From Parablautia intestinalis (lineage in GTDB: Bacteria; Bacillota; Clostridia; Lachnospirales; Lachnospiraceae), in the NCBI GenBank assembly GCA_003612395.1, contig RAYQ01000001.1, positions 124,001 to 188,000 of the forward strand: DNA of 64,000 nucleotides, read 5' to 3'. Shown here one piece after another: positions 1-9,335 of this stretch (position 1 is the first letter of the stretch; each line of letters opens with the position of its first letter). The translations under genes and the position numbers were made by a program. The notes under the pieces were generated by a model that was not told the origin of the DNA, ran no database searches, and worked only from the letters and a program-made list of their open reading frames with translations.

Positions 1-612
1 CATCTTAAAAGCAGCCGGCAAGGCAGCACAAGACCCGTTAACTTTTGCCTCATATTCTCTTACCACCTTTTCCACATAAGTATGGTTTTCATCGGAACCG
101 TCTGCCAGGCACAGCTCCCAGTTTACATAAGTCTGATTCAGAACAGACTCTATCATTTCCCGCAAAAACTCCTCAGGTGTGTTATATAAAGGAACCAGAA
201 TGCTAATCTTCACCATTCGGGGAAAAACATGCTCCCTGCGATGTCTGCTTTCTTCTTCTGATGGAAAGCTCTTTGTCCCATAATTTTCTCTTGCCCTGCG
301 CTCGATATCCTTATATTTTATTTTTGCCCAGACACCCCGAAGGCTCCCGCAGTTTTTCAGCCTGGTTTTCTGACGTATGATAAAATGCATACACCGGCGC
401 AGAGGCGCTGACATTTTCCACAGAGGATTTTCCTTAATTCTGTTAAGCTTAAAGGTAAGCTCATCACACTTTGCCTCCAAATCGGCTACCCGCCCTGCAA
501 GATCTGCGCATCGAAGATGCTCTTTTTCATACTCACTGCGGTAATCTGTTTCTTTTTCCTCCCCATAACGGGATGAAACGTCTCCCTGCTGATAATTTGC
601 TTTATCTTCCAA
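1..612 (-). CDS. Family 2 glycosyltransferase, N-terminal part (cut by window edge)
   Basis: Seen: a minus-strand frame open from a TTG start at 610-612 to the window edge, giving about 204 residues. An AGGGGG ribosome site lies about 8 bases before the TTG. The first 70 residues are charged and helix-forming, with a short coiled-coil look. At about residue 140 a GT-A fold begins (KISILVPLYNTPEEFLREMI, then a DGSDEN motif) as in GT2 enzymes. It starts 17 bases after the stop of the upstream GT2 gene, so it is the next cistron of the polysaccharide operon. Inferred role: adding sugars to the exported polysaccharide on the cytoplasmic face. The C-terminus and catalytic aspartates lie outside the window. 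Confidence 0.8.
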   Translation of the reverse strand, partial: MEDKANYQQGDVSSRYGEEKETDYRSEYEKEHLRCADLAGRVADLEAKCDELTFKLNRIKENPLWKMSAPLRRCMHFIIRQKTRLKNCGSLRGVWAKIKYKDIERRARENYGTKSFPSEEESRHRREHVFPRMVKISILVPLYNTPEEFLREMIESVLNQTYVNWELCLADGSDENHTYVEKVVREYEAKVNGSCAALPAAFKM

Positions 613-629
613 ACCTTATACCCCCTGCA

Positions 630-2930
630 CTAATGGACCTCCAGCACCCAGTTGCTCCAATTGACTAATTTCTGTGAGGAGCACTTGTCTTCCGCCAGCA
701 TACCAAGCTGATACACGCCCCCGGGCAGTTCTTCCCGGCGCATTCTGGCTGCAAATCCTGTCAGCTCCACATTCACCTGATCCTTTAAATTATCTTTGAT
801 ATCTTTTCTGTATCTGCTTTCAAGGGATAATCCCCATATTCTTCCGCTGTCCTGGCTTTTCAGCAGCAGCGTTTTTTTATAACATGCGTTATCAGAACCA
901 ATCACGAAGGAATACCCCTGGAAATAATAGCCCATATCATCCTGCCTGCCCTGAACTCTTCCCTTTTTAGGCAGGCCGCCATACCGCCATTTATAAATAT
1001 CCATAGCGCACTCCATCCCCACCACCAGGCACTTATCCTCCCTTGCCCTGCCAGCCTTTTTATCAAGGGCAGCTGGCTCTGACCATGGCATATCAAGCGT
1101 TACCTGATAGTGATACGCAGGCAGATATTCTGTCTGCAGCATATCTGTTACTAATCCCGGATTGTAATAAGGATCCTTTCCATAAAGATCTTCATGCCGG
1201 TCGTAGAGAATATCTCTCTCCCGCAAAAGGCGCTGCTGTTTTTTGGGAGAATCTCCATCCTTCCCTCTGCTCAAAGACTCATGATGATAAAAGGCCACAT
1301 CATTTCTTACGATATTATAGTATCCCATCTCATGGATGGTAAAACACAGATCCACATCATTAAAGGCCACCGCCAGTTCCTCACAAAATCCGCCTGCTCT
1401 GGTAAATACGTCCTTAGAAACCATCAGGCAGGCGCCCGTAACAGCCAGCATATTATGGACATCTCTGTTCATACCAAAGTAATGGTTATCCTCATCATGC
1501 AGAAACTGCAGCTTATGAGCCGGTCCCACCCGCAAATTTGTAATACCGGCGTGCTGGATGATATCCGAATCAGGGTATAAAAGCTTTGCTCCCACCGCTC
1601 CCGCATAGGGAAGACGGGTCTTTTCAACCATCAAATCCATCCAGTCCTGATAAATAATTTCCATATCATCATTTAAAAACAGCAGCAGCTCTCCTTTGGC
1701 ATTTGCCGCCCCTAAATTACACATCCCCGAAAAATTAAAAGGCATGGGATGATATACGTAGGTACAGCCTGCAAAGCAAAGCTCTCCCCTCTTACTTTTT
1801 TCTCCTGCCCGCATCCGGTTCAGCTCCGAAACCTTATCGGAAATCCTTTTTTTGTTTTCCTCCCGGCTTCCGTTATCCACCAGAATGATCTCAAAGGAAT
1901 GCTTTGAACGGGTTTTGGAAAATAAAGAGTCCATACAGTGAAACAATACGTCAGGATTATCCTTTGAGGGAATAATAACAGACAGCGTTATGGACTTATC
2001 CGTTTCCTCTGTTATATCTGTCTTTGCTTCCGCCCTGGCTTGTGTCTTTACGCCTGTATTTATTTCTCCGTTTGTTTCCCCACATATTTTTTCAGGGAGC
2101 GACCAGTTCCGAATCTGGTAATATCCGCTCTGCGCACTGTGGAATAACACATGTCTGCTATGGTACACCGCCGCCTCAGACAATTGATGTCCTTTCGTAA
2201 AAGCGTTGTGCTCTTTCAACATTTCATAAAAAAGCAGGTATAACAGTTCTCCGGCGCTGTCCGCCGTTTCTCCAAAACCATCTTCCTGCTCCCTTTTCAA
2301 TATTCCCTTTTCCTTACAGCGCCTGTATGTCTCCCTCAGATCATTTGTCCGCACTGCCACAAGTCCGCCAAAATAAAAACAGGACAGAAAACGGTCAGGA
2401 GACCAGTCAGGCTTGAACCATGGATTTTCTCTGGTACCGCTCTTTTGTACATCTTCATCCCCATAAACCAAAACAACATTTTCATTTTCACGAAAAATTT
2501 TATCTATTAACGGGTATGAAATCCGGCTGCATTTTCCGGGATAAAATTTAAGCAAAATAACCTCTGCAATGTTATCCTCTAAGTGATATTCTATATTGTG
2601 GCAAAATGCAGTCGCAAAAACAGTTTCCATGCATTTTTTGCCTTGAAAAGGGTCTCCTTTATCAAAAATCTCAACCTGCTGGCATTCCATATTTTTGCTT
2701 GCATTTTTTCCGTCATTTATATACTTTTTGCTTTCATTTCTTTGCAGTTTTAAATCATTTGTCAGAAATTTTATACCTGTATTTTCGATATGCCCGTCAA
2801 TTATTGCTTTCTGCTCCTGCTTTTCTATCCAGCTGTCATAAGTCAGATTTTTAGAGACCACCTCCTTTTCATAAAGCTTATGCTGTTTATCCACCAATAT
2901 TTGTTTTAAGCCCTGTTTTAGAGAAGCCAC
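630..2930 (-). CDS. Large GT2 glycosyltransferase of the polysaccharide operon
   Basis: 766 residues. The N-terminal ~290 residues are poorly conserved but carry a LTYDSWI motif often found at the head of rhamnan and O-antigen GT2 enzymes, followed by a degenerate first glycosyltransferase-like segment (VLVYGDEDVQ, KPDWSPD). A complete GT-A domain starts near residue 315 (LSVIIPSKDNPDVL, LVDNGS) and has the acceptor-side FLNDDMEI and FNDVDLC motifs expected of a metal-dependent transferase. The C-terminal ~120 residues look like a beta-rich appendage. It lies between the methyltransferase-kinase gene (48-base gap) and the truncated GT2. Inferred role: cytoplasmic assembly of the polysaccharide exported by Wzm/Wzt. 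The sugar donor cannot be told from sequence; dTDP-linked sugars are suggested by the neighbouring rfb genes. Confidence 0.85.
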   Translation of the reverse strand: MASLKQGLKQILVDKQHKLYEKEVVSKNLTYDSWIEKQEQKAIIDGHIENTGIKFLTNDLKLQRNESKKYINDGKNASKNMECQQVEIFDKGDPFQGKKCMETVFATAFCHNIEYHLEDNIAEVILLKFYPGKCSRISYPLIDKIFRENENVVLVYGDEDVQKSGTRENPWFKPDWSPDRFLSCFYFGGLVAVRTNDLRETYRRCKEKGILKREQEDGFGETADSAGELLYLLFYEMLKEHNAFTKGHQLSEAAVYHSRHVLFHSAQSGYYQIRNWSLPEKICGETNGEINTGVKTQARAEAKTDITEETDKSITLSVIIPSKDNPDVLFHCMDSLFSKTRSKHSFEIILVDNGSREENKKRISDKVSELNRMRAGEKSKRGELCFAGCTYVYHPMPFNFSGMCNLGAANAKGELLLFLNDDMEIIYQDWMDLMVEKTRLPYAGAVGAKLLYPDSDIIQHAGITNLRVGPAHKLQFLHDEDNHYFGMNRDVHNMLAVTGACLMVSKDVFTRAGGFCEELAVAFNDVDLCFTIHEMGYYNIVRNDVAFYHHESLSRGKDGDSPKKQQRLLRERDILYDRHEDLYGKDPYYNPGLVTDMLQTEYLPAYHYQVTLDMPWSEPAALDKKAGRAREDKCLVVGMECAMDIYKWRYGGLPKKGRVQGRQDDMGYYFQGYSFVIGSDNACYKKTLLLKSQDSGRIWGLSLESRYRKDIKDNLKDQVNVELTGFAARMRREELPGGVYQLGMLAEDKCSSQKLVNWSNWVLEVH

Positions 2931-2978
2931 CTGCCTTATCCTCCTTCTATCCGCTTTTCGTCTCTCCCTGTTCCCTTC

Positions 2979-5105
2979 TTAAAAGAATTTTTTAATAGCA
3001 CCCATTACGTCCAGAGCCATATCCGATGGCACAGGCGTTATCTCCATTTTAACGGAAAGTATATTTTCGCCTGTCATAGGAAGGGCAGACACCCACACAG
3101 TTATATTCGGATCCTGAGTATCAAAGACATAGCAGCCTGTCTTAACAGCTTTTCCGTTGGTCTCCACATACCTTTTATGAAGGGGAACCGGTGAACCGTT
3201 TAGGCTTAGTTCCATCATTTTCACCATACAGGAGCGGTCTGCCGGATCGATTCTTAAGGCCCTTATATTTCCATCAAAGGGAATTTCAACTGCTATCTTA
3301 TAATCATCCAAATAGATGTCCGGAATATAACGGGAATCCTCCTCCTTAAATCCCTCTCCCTGATCATAGTAAAGCTGGATCCTCTGGTTTAATATTTCTT
3401 TTTTATGCAGCTCCATCAGCATCATGGGACTCACGCAGCAATTGCCTATATCATCCCGCAGCTCTCCCATAGACTTCCGCTTTCCTGTCACCTGCTTTTG
3501 AAATCTTTTTTCCTTCATCCGGTATTCCCCGGCCGTCTGTTCACTGATCCCAAGCCTGCCCATAAGCAGTCCTAAATCCAGCTTATTACGCTTTTCTTCC
3601 GCCAGCACATAACAGTATAGCGCCCGAAAAGCAATCTCCGCGGCAGGCACTCTTTCTTCTATCGTCCATTCGTAATCAATCACCGTCCATTTATCACCGT
3701 CTGCCAGGATGTTGCCAAAAACCATATCATAATCTGTTATCTCTTTACCCTCACCATAAGCAATAAGCTCATAATATCTGTCAAAGAGACGATAAAATCC
3801 GTCCATATCATTCTTCTCAAGACACTGATCCAAAAGTGTCTCCAGAGAAGTCCCCTTCTCATAGGGAAATTCAGCATAGCCTCTTTCCCTGGTCTCAGAG
3901 GAGGCTGCGGCTTTCAGTTCACAGGGATTGATACAAAGTCCGCTGCCCCGATAGCGCTCTTCCAACAGGTTATAGAACCTCTTCATTTCTTTTATATGCT
4001 CCCAGGCTCTTTCATTTAAAGGTATTTTCCGTACAACCCTGCCCTCCTTCGTATCTGTGATCTCCGTCCGCAGAGCATATTGCACCGCCCGGTCATTTGA
4101 ATATTTTACGTAGGAAGTATCTAATTTTTCTCCGATCACTGCCAGAAAAGAGTTGGAAAAGATATCAAACAAACCGTCTTCCACGATACCGTCAAAAACA
4201 TATTTTTCATTAAAAAGCATCAGCCGGTCACGGTCAAAATTGCGCATGTTATCTGTCAACTCTCCCTGATTTGGCAGTCTTTTATCTGAAAAAATCATAG
4301 TAGGAAATTTATAATCAGGATAAGGATAATAGAAGGAATACTCCGTAACACCGCAGCTTAAAAAAATTTTTTCAAGCCCTTTACGGGTAAAAGTGCGGGC
4401 GCTGCCTCCTTCCGGGTACCCCTCAAGGCCGCTGAACCAGGTTCCCAGATGATCCTCCTTGCAGCCCGCCCAGTATTTCAGGCCAAGCTTATTTTCTATG
4501 GCAATAATAATACGGCCCTTATCTTTTATATGCTTTTTGATAATTTTGAAAAAATCCTCATAGGGCGTATCGGTATGGATATAGGACTGTCCGTATTCAA
4601 AAGCGCCTATCATACAGATGTAATCATAATCCTTTGGCAAAGAGGGTTCAATATCGCTGAAATTTCCCACATGAATTTCAATATTATCCTTATCGTGGTT
4701 GCGATAGGCATTAATATGGCTTCTCTTAGCGGACAAATCCACACAGGTCACGGTGCCTGCTTTTTCCGCCAGTTTTTCCGTAATGGCTCCACAGCCCGAA
4801 CCGATTTCAAGCACCTTATCCTTACGCCCAATGGGCAGCCAGTCCACAATATTCCCTCTAAGAGGCGATAAATGATATAAAACAGGCCAGCTTTTCTTTC
4901 TTTCTATTATGGCAGGATATTCCACTTTCGATGCGTCCTTTACAATTGCAAGGATTTCATCTTCAATCGTCCCATCACTGTACAGATCCTTTCCGGGATA
5001 ATACCTGTAATTTAAAATTACATCCCCTATCCTTTCAGGAAGTCTGTTAAGCACCTCGTCCTCGCTCAAATGTATAGGCACCGGCCTTTCCTTTACTTCA
5101 CTCAT
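2979..5105 (-). CDS. Methyltransferase-kinase fusion, WbdD-like chain-terminator candidate
   Basis: 708 residues. Seen: a class I SAM methyltransferase domain at about 90-260 with motif I VLEIGSGCG (98-106) and acidic motif II ending in CVDLS. Residues ~330-510 look like a kinase-fold domain: a beta-3 lysine in VVRKI (K360), a hinge-like YAEFPYEKG, a catalytic loop DYDMVFGN (D458, N465) and a metal aspartate in IDYEW (D477). A beta-rich C-terminal domain spans ~560-708. In E. coli O9a, WbdD joins a methyltransferase to a kinase and caps the O-antigen with methyl-phosphate so that the Wzt C-terminal domain recognises finished chains. The gene sits directly after a Wzt that carries such a domain, so capping is a reasonable inference. 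The long coiled-coil ruler of WbdD is not seen. The kinase call rests on a few motifs only. Confidence 0.65.
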   Translation of the reverse strand: MSEVKERPVPIHLSEDEVLNRLPERIGDVILNYRYYPGKDLYSDGTIEDEILAIVKDASKVEYPAIIERKKSWPVLYHLSPLRGNIVDWLPIGRKDKVLEIGSGCGAITEKLAEKAGTVTCVDLSAKRSHINAYRNHDKDNIEIHVGNFSDIEPSLPKDYDYICMIGAFEYGQSYIHTDTPYEDFFKIIKKHIKDKGRIIIAIENKLGLKYWAGCKEDHLGTWFSGLEGYPEGGSARTFTRKGLEKIFLSCGVTEYSFYYPYPDYKFPTMIFSDKRLPNQGELTDNMRNFDRDRLMLFNEKYVFDGIVEDGLFDIFSNSFLAVIGEKLDTSYVKYSNDRAVQYALRTEITDTKEGRVVRKIPLNERAWEHIKEMKRFYNLLEERYRGSGLCINPCELKAAASSETRERGYAEFPYEKGTSLETLLDQCLEKNDMDGFYRLFDRYYELIAYGEGKEITDYDMVFGNILADGDKWTVIDYEWTIEERVPAAEIAFRALYCYVLAEEKRNKLDLGLLMGRLGISEQTAGEYRMKEKRFQKQVTGKRKSMGELRDDIGNCCVSPMMLMELHKKEILNQRIQLYYDQGEGFKEEDSRYIPDIYLDDYKIAVEIPFDGNIRALRIDPADRSCMVKMMELSLNGSPVPLHKRYVETNGKAVKTGCYVFDTQDPNITVWVSALPMTGENILSVKMEITPVPSDMALDVMGAIKKFF

Positions 5106-5151
5106 GAAATATTCCTTTCCATAATTACAAACGTTATCTGGTTGTCAATGG

Positions 5152-6474
5152 CTACTGCTCATCCGCTACAACAATCTTTGTATTGGTGTCATAATATCCC
5201 ACCGTGTCCTTGTCCGAAATTACTGTTAAATCCATTACATCATAAAGCCTGTGATAAACTTTAAAATCTTCCTTCTCATATCCTGTAACCCCGAGAGAAA
5301 GAAGATATTCTCCCCCCTGCAGATCAATCTTCTGGGTGAAGGTGATATACTTCACGCTTCCGGCTTCCACCGACTCTAAAAAAGCCTTCTCCACCATAGT
5401 ATTCGTCCCCGTAATTTCCACACCCTTGATATTCTTTATAGTAAAGGCAAAAATCGGTTCACTGATGTCCTGCGCAAAGCGTACCTTCATATGTATGCTG
5501 CACTCTCCGCCTTTTAATACAGCGCTGCACCTGCGTCCTGCCTCGTCCATAATATAATAATCTTCAATAACAGCTGCTTTTGTTCCATACTCCAGCAGCT
5601 CGGGATTTTTCAGGGTATCGGAATTTTCTGCGCCGACATTCTTTCCATCAGAGTTTCCGGCCTTTGCCGCTGCCGCCGCTTTGATATCTTTATCATCCAA
5701 AAGCCCTTCATGCCCTTCCCCCGAAACCGGGTACTGCCCTACCAGCACCTGCTTGTAGGCATCTATCATCTCTCTGGGGCTGCCTTCCCCTAATTTTACC
5801 CCCTGATTGAGCAGAACCACCCTGTCGCAGTACTTACTGATACTGCTAAGATCATGGCTGACAAAAACAATGGTTTTTCCCACATTTTTAAATTCTTCGA
5901 ATTTGTGGTAGCATTTGGCCTGAAAGAATACATCTCCTACGGACAAAGCCTCATCCACAATTAATATTTCAGGATCAATATTAATGGCTACCGCAAAGGC
6001 GAGCCGTACAAACATACCGCTTGAGTAAGTCTTCACAGGCTGGTAAACATAGTCTCCGATATCCGCAAAGCTTAAAATTTCCTCCATTCTGGCATCAATT
6101 TCTTTTTTGGAGAATCCAATCATGGTACCATTTAAGTAAACATTTTCAATCCCGTTATATTCCATATTAAAGCCTGCTCCTAACTCAAGCAGCGCCGAAA
6201 TTCTTCCATTTACCTTTACAGAACCGTTTGTAGGGTTGAGAACGCCTGTTATTATTTTGAGAATCGTAGATTTACCGGAACCGTTTGTACCGATTATTCC
6301 CACAGTTTCCCCCTGATGTATGGTCAGATCCACTCCCTTTAAGGCATAGTGCTCCTTATAGCGCTTTTTTCCTGCAAAACCCAGCGCCTCTCTCAGCCTG
6401 TCCGAAGGCTTATCATAAAGCTTGTATGCTTTTTCCAGTTCTTTTACCTCTATGGCAACCTTCTTTTCTTCCAT
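5152..6474 (-). CDS. wzt: ABC exporter ATPase with C-terminal polysaccharide-recognition domain
   Basis: 440 residues from the ATG at 6472-6474, which has AGGAG nine bases upstream. A start 19 codons earlier is possible but would overlap the permease gene and lacks a ribosome site. The nucleotide-binding domain has Walker A GTNGSGKST, signature YSSGMFVRLAFA and Walker B ILIVDEAL, typical of the Wzt/TagH/RfbB class that powers export of lipid-linked polysaccharide or teichoic acid. Residues ~280-440 form a separate beta-sandwich-like Wzt_C domain (IKNIKGVEITGTNT is its typical core), which in Gram-negatives binds the capped non-reducing end of the chain. Alanine- and acid-rich residues ~240-275 form a linker. 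It follows the permease gene in the same operon. Confidence 0.9.
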   Translation of the reverse strand: MEEKKVAIEVKELEKAYKLYDKPSDRLREALGFAGKKRYKEHYALKGVDLTIHQGETVGIIGTNGSGKSTILKIITGVLNPTNGSVKVNGRISALLELGAGFNMEYNGIENVYLNGTMIGFSKKEIDARMEEILSFADIGDYVYQPVKTYSSGMFVRLAFAVAINIDPEILIVDEALSVGDVFFQAKCYHKFEEFKNVGKTIVFVSHDLSSISKYCDRVVLLNQGVKLGEGSPREMIDAYKQVLVGQYPVSGEGHEGLLDDKDIKAAAAAKAGNSDGKNVGAENSDTLKNPELLEYGTKAAVIEDYYIMDEAGRRCSAVLKGGECSIHMKVRFAQDISEPIFAFTIKNIKGVEITGTNTMVEKAFLESVEAGSVKYITFTQKIDLQGGEYLLSLGVTGYEKEDFKVYHRLYDVMDLTVISDKDTVGYYDTNTKIVVADEQ

Positions 6475-6520
6475 TAATCTTTTCTCCTGCCTGCCGCTTT
6501 TCCACCTTATAGGATATTCC

Positions 6521-7540
6521 TCAGAGCACATCTGCGAAGTGCACTTTTAACCGCTTAAAAATTAATGACCCCACACAAAACAAGGTGACTGTAAAAATCC
6601 AGAAATAGGTGGAGGAATAAAAATGCTCAAAAAACCACTCATCCCCATATATGGCATTCCGATAGCCATTTACAATATAAACCAGTGGATTTAACTTAAA
6701 AAGAGTGATGATCTTAGGATTGTTCAGCATATCAATATTCCAGAGAATCGGCGTTGCCCACATACCCACCTGCAGTCCGATATTAATAATCTGGGCCAGG
6801 TCCCTGAAAAAAACCACAACCGCACAGGTGCAATAGCTCATAGCCAGAACCAGCACAAACAGGCAAAAGCTGTAATACACAATCTGAATCGTATAGATGT
6901 TGGGATAATATCCATAAAATATAGCGACCACCAATAGAACAACCACAAAAAATACATGTATAAAGGTAGCGGCAATCAGTTTGATGATAGGGAGAATGCT
7001 GATATTAAACACCACCTTCTTCACCAGATAGCTGTACTCCAAAAGCGCGCTGGTTCCATTTGTGATTGCTTCGGAAAAGTAAAACCAGGGCACAAGTCCC
7101 GCTGTGAGATATAAAACATAAGGCACTTCAACTCCACTGGCCACCAGCTGGCTCCTTGTCTGAAACACCTTGTCAAATACAATCCAATACATAACAACCG
7201 TTACCACAGGCTGTACCAACGCCCATAAAAATCCCAGATAGGATCCTGCGTAGCGTTTTTTAAAATCATTTTTAGCAAGTTTCCAGATAAGCTCCCTGCT
7301 TTGAAATAATTCTTTCGGGATAATGAACATCCTGTCATAATACAGACCAAAGATAATGCATGCAAGCGCAAGCAGCGCACAGGCACAAAATTTCTTTAAA
7401 TTTTCCGTATGTTGATCAGGCGCTAAAGGGTTATAATGCATAAGCACCATAACCGCTACCATAAGGCAAAGCCCATAGAAAATTCCAATTCCTACCGGCT
7501 TTGGCAGCTTCTTTAAGCGCACGCGCTTTTTTTCCTTCAC
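6521..7540 (-). CDS. wzm: ABC-2 type polysaccharide exporter permease
   Basis: About 339 residues from a GTG at 7538-7540, with GGAGG six bases upstream. A TTG seven codons earlier has no well-spaced ribosome site. Seen: two extra N-terminal membrane segments (GIGIFYGLCLMVAVMVLMHY and CACALLALACIIFGLYY), then the standard ABC-2 core starting with RELIWKLAKNDFKKRYAGSY and six membrane helices. This is the Wzm/TagG family, which forms the channel for lipid-linked polysaccharide export with Wzt. The N-terminal two-helix extension is longer than the usual ~260-residue Wzm. It lies between rfbC and wzt in the operon. Confidence 0.9.
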   Translation of the reverse strand: MKEKKRVRLKKLPKPVGIGIFYGLCLMVAVMVLMHYNPLAPDQHTENLKKFCACALLALACIIFGLYYDRMFIIPKELFQSRELIWKLAKNDFKKRYAGSYLGFLWALVQPVVTVVMYWIVFDKVFQTRSQLVASGVEVPYVLYLTAGLVPWFYFSEAITNGTSALLEYSYLVKKVVFNISILPIIKLIAATFIHVFFVVVLLVVAIFYGYYPNIYTIQIVYYSFCLFVLVLAMSYCTCAVVVFFRDLAQIINIGLQVGMWATPILWNIDMLNNPKIITLFKLNPLVYIVNGYRNAIYGDEWFFEHFYSSTYFWIFTVTLFCVGSLIFKRLKVHFADVL

Positions 7541-7589
7541 ACTAATCCTCCATGTTTCCAATAGCCCTCAAATTGGGGCGCTGAGATGT

Positions 7590-8153
7590 TTACTCCCGTC
7601 TGCCCGCTGTATATTCTTTGATTCCGCCCCATTTTTTATCTTTATCAGACATGATAAGCTCAGTTCCCGGTGCAACAGGCCATTCAATACCAATGTCCGG
7701 ATCATCAAATTTGATGCCCCCCTCATCATTAGGATGATAAAAATCCGTACATTTATAGGCAAACTCAGCATAATCCGAAAGCACAACAAAACCATGAGCA
7801 AAATTCTTAGGCACAAAGAACTGCTTTTTATTTTCTGCAGACAGAATAACCCCGTGCCACTTTCCATAAGTGGCAGAACCGGGCCTTAAGTCTACCGCCA
7901 CATCGAACACTTCTCCGGCTATTACCCTCACCAGCTTGTCCTGTGGAAAATTAATCTGAAAATGCAAACCTCTTAAAACGTTCTTAACTGAGGAAGACTG
8001 ATTGTCCTGCACAAACACCTGATCTATACCAGCCTCCTTATAATCATTGTAATTATAGGTTTCCACAAAATATCCCCGTTCATCCCCAAAAACCGCAGGC
8101 GTAATCACCTTTAACCCTTCAATTTCACATGTCTCCACCGTTATCTTACCCAT
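7590..8153 (-). CDS. rfbC: dTDP-4-dehydrorhamnose 3,5-epimerase
   Basis: 187 residues, the full length for RmlC. Seen: the cupin-fold motifs VFGDERGYFVETYN, DNQSSSVKNVLRGLHFQ (with the catalytic histidine in RGLHFQ), VRVIAGEVFDVAVDLR and PKNFAHGFVVLSD. The enzyme epimerises dTDP-4-keto-6-deoxyglucose at C3 and C5, the third step to dTDP-L-rhamnose, in the cytoplasm. It follows rfbA after 113 bases and precedes the exporter permease by about 50 bases, so nucleotide-sugar supply and export are co-expressed. The ribosome site AAAGGAG is followed one base later by an out-of-frame ATG that opens a seven-codon mini-ORF overlapping the true start. Confidence 0.95.
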   Translation of the reverse strand: MGKITVETCEIEGLKVITPAVFGDERGYFVETYNYNDYKEAGIDQVFVQDNQSSSVKNVLRGLHFQINFPQDKLVRVIAGEVFDVAVDLRPGSATYGKWHGVILSAENKKQFFVPKNFAHGFVVLSDYAEFAYKCTDFYHPNDEGGIKFDDPDIGIEWPVAPGTELIMSDKDKKWGGIKEYTAGRRE

Positions 8154-8266
8154 TTTGCAGCCATACTCCTTTCACAAATTCCTCTATTCTTCAGGCATAT
8201 TGCCTTAAAATCTTAAATCACAAGAACGCATAAGCGCGTATTCCGCGCTGGCAACTATCTGCCTTC

Positions 8267-9136
8267 TTACAGTCCGTCCGCAACTTCTTTCATATATTGC
8301 CCGTAATTTGTTTTCATAAGAGGCTCTGCCAGCTTCAAAAGCTGGTTTCTGTCAATAAAGCCTCGCTTATATGCAATTTCCTCAATACAGGAAATATAAA
8401 GCCCCTGGCGCTTCTGAAAAGCCGCCACGAAATCCGCCGCATCAAGTAAAGAATCGTGATTACCCGTGTCCAGCCAGGCAAACCCGCGCCCTAATGTTTC
8501 CACATACAGCTCTCCCATTTTCAGATACTCATTGTTGATACTGGTAATCTCGATCTCACCTCTGGCGGAGGGCTTTACATGAGCCGCAATCTCCACCACG
8601 CGGTTATCGTAGAAATACAGTCCCGGTACGGCATAATTGCTTTTAGGATTCTCCGGTTTTTCTTCAATGGAGACTGCCTTCCCCATCTTATCAAACTCAA
8701 CCACCCCATACTCTCTCGGATCACGCACATAATATCCAAATATGGTGGCTCCCTTTTCCCTGGCCGCAACTTCCCTTAAAACTCTTGAAAAGCTTTGTCC
8801 ATAAAAAATATTATCGCCGAGCACAAGGGCAACGCTGTCCTTACCTATGAAATCCGCTCCTATAATAAAGGCATCCGCAAGTCCTCTGGGCTTTTCCTGA
8901 ACGGCATAGGAAAACTTCATGCCAAGCTGGCTTCCGTCCTCAAGAAGTTCTTCAAAAACAGGTAAATCCCTGGGTGTGGAAATAATAAGCACTTCCCTGA
9001 TTCCTGCCAGCATCAAAGTAGATAAAGGATAATAGATCATCGGTTTGTCATAAACCGGCATAATTTGTTTGCTCACTGCCTTTGTGAGGGGATATAGCCT
9101 TGTCCCGGAACCCCCTGCAAGAATAATTCCCTTCAT
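8267..9136 (-). CDS. rfbA: Glucose-1-phosphate thymidylyltransferase
   Basis: 289 residues, matching RmlA. Seen: the nucleotide-binding motif [14 protein letters not shown] at the N-terminus, [30 protein letters not shown] with the metal aspartate, [20 protein letters not shown], and the C-terminal region of the long homotetrameric form. It converts dTTP and glucose-1-phosphate to dTDP-glucose, the first step of dTDP-rhamnose synthesis. A GGAGG site precedes the ATG. It is the first gene of the large envelope operon and has its own sigma-A-type promoter overlapping the rfbB terminator. Confidence 0.96.
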   Translation of the reverse strand: MKGIILAGGSGTRLYPLTKAVSKQIMPVYDKPMIYYPLSTLMLAGIREVLIISTPRDLPVFEELLEDGSQLGMKFSYAVQEKPRGLADAFIIGADFIGKDSVALVLGDNIFYGQSFSRVLREVAAREKGATIFGYYVRDPREYGVVEFDKMGKAVSIEEKPENPKSNYAVPGLYFYDNRVVEIAAHVKPSARGEIEITSINNEYLKMGELYVETLGRGFAWLDTGNHDSLLDAADFVAAFQKRQGLYISCIEEIAYKRGFIDRNQLLKLAEPLMKTNYGQYMKEVADGL

Positions 9137-9188
9137 GATCGGGTACCTCCAAAAATATCGTTCTCAATTTATACGCATAATCTTATTA

Positions 9189-9218
9189 AGTATACCATAA
9201 AAAGGGAGCGATTGTAAA
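9189..9218 (-). promoter_or_regulatory. Promoter for the rfbA-to-glycosyltransferase operon
   Basis: On the minus strand TTTACA (9213-9218) is separated by 18 bases from TATACT (9189-9194), close to the sigma-A consensus and about 55 bases before the rfbA start. The -35 box lies inside the loop side of the rfbB terminator hairpin. Confidence 0.7.
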
Positions 9219-9226
9219 TCACTCCC
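9195..9226 (-). terminator. Rho-independent terminator after rfbB
   Basis: On the minus strand GGGAGTGATT and AATCGCTCCC (9204-9226) pair with one mismatch around a three-base loop and are followed by TTTTTATGG. This separates rfbB transcription from rfbA. Confidence 0.7.
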
Positions 9227-9335
9227 ATCAACCTTGTAAAAATCTTGTATAAATCTTGTATAAAATATTTGATTCATCCAAAAAGCGCTTCAACGCAGAC
9301 AGACGTCCCTTGTACGAAAACCGGCCGCTTAACGC

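Noticed and set aside
8225-8255. Small AGCGCG/CGCGCT hairpin between rfbA and rfbC as a terminator
   Set aside because: Only six pairs and no U-tract; a terminator here would cut the operon.
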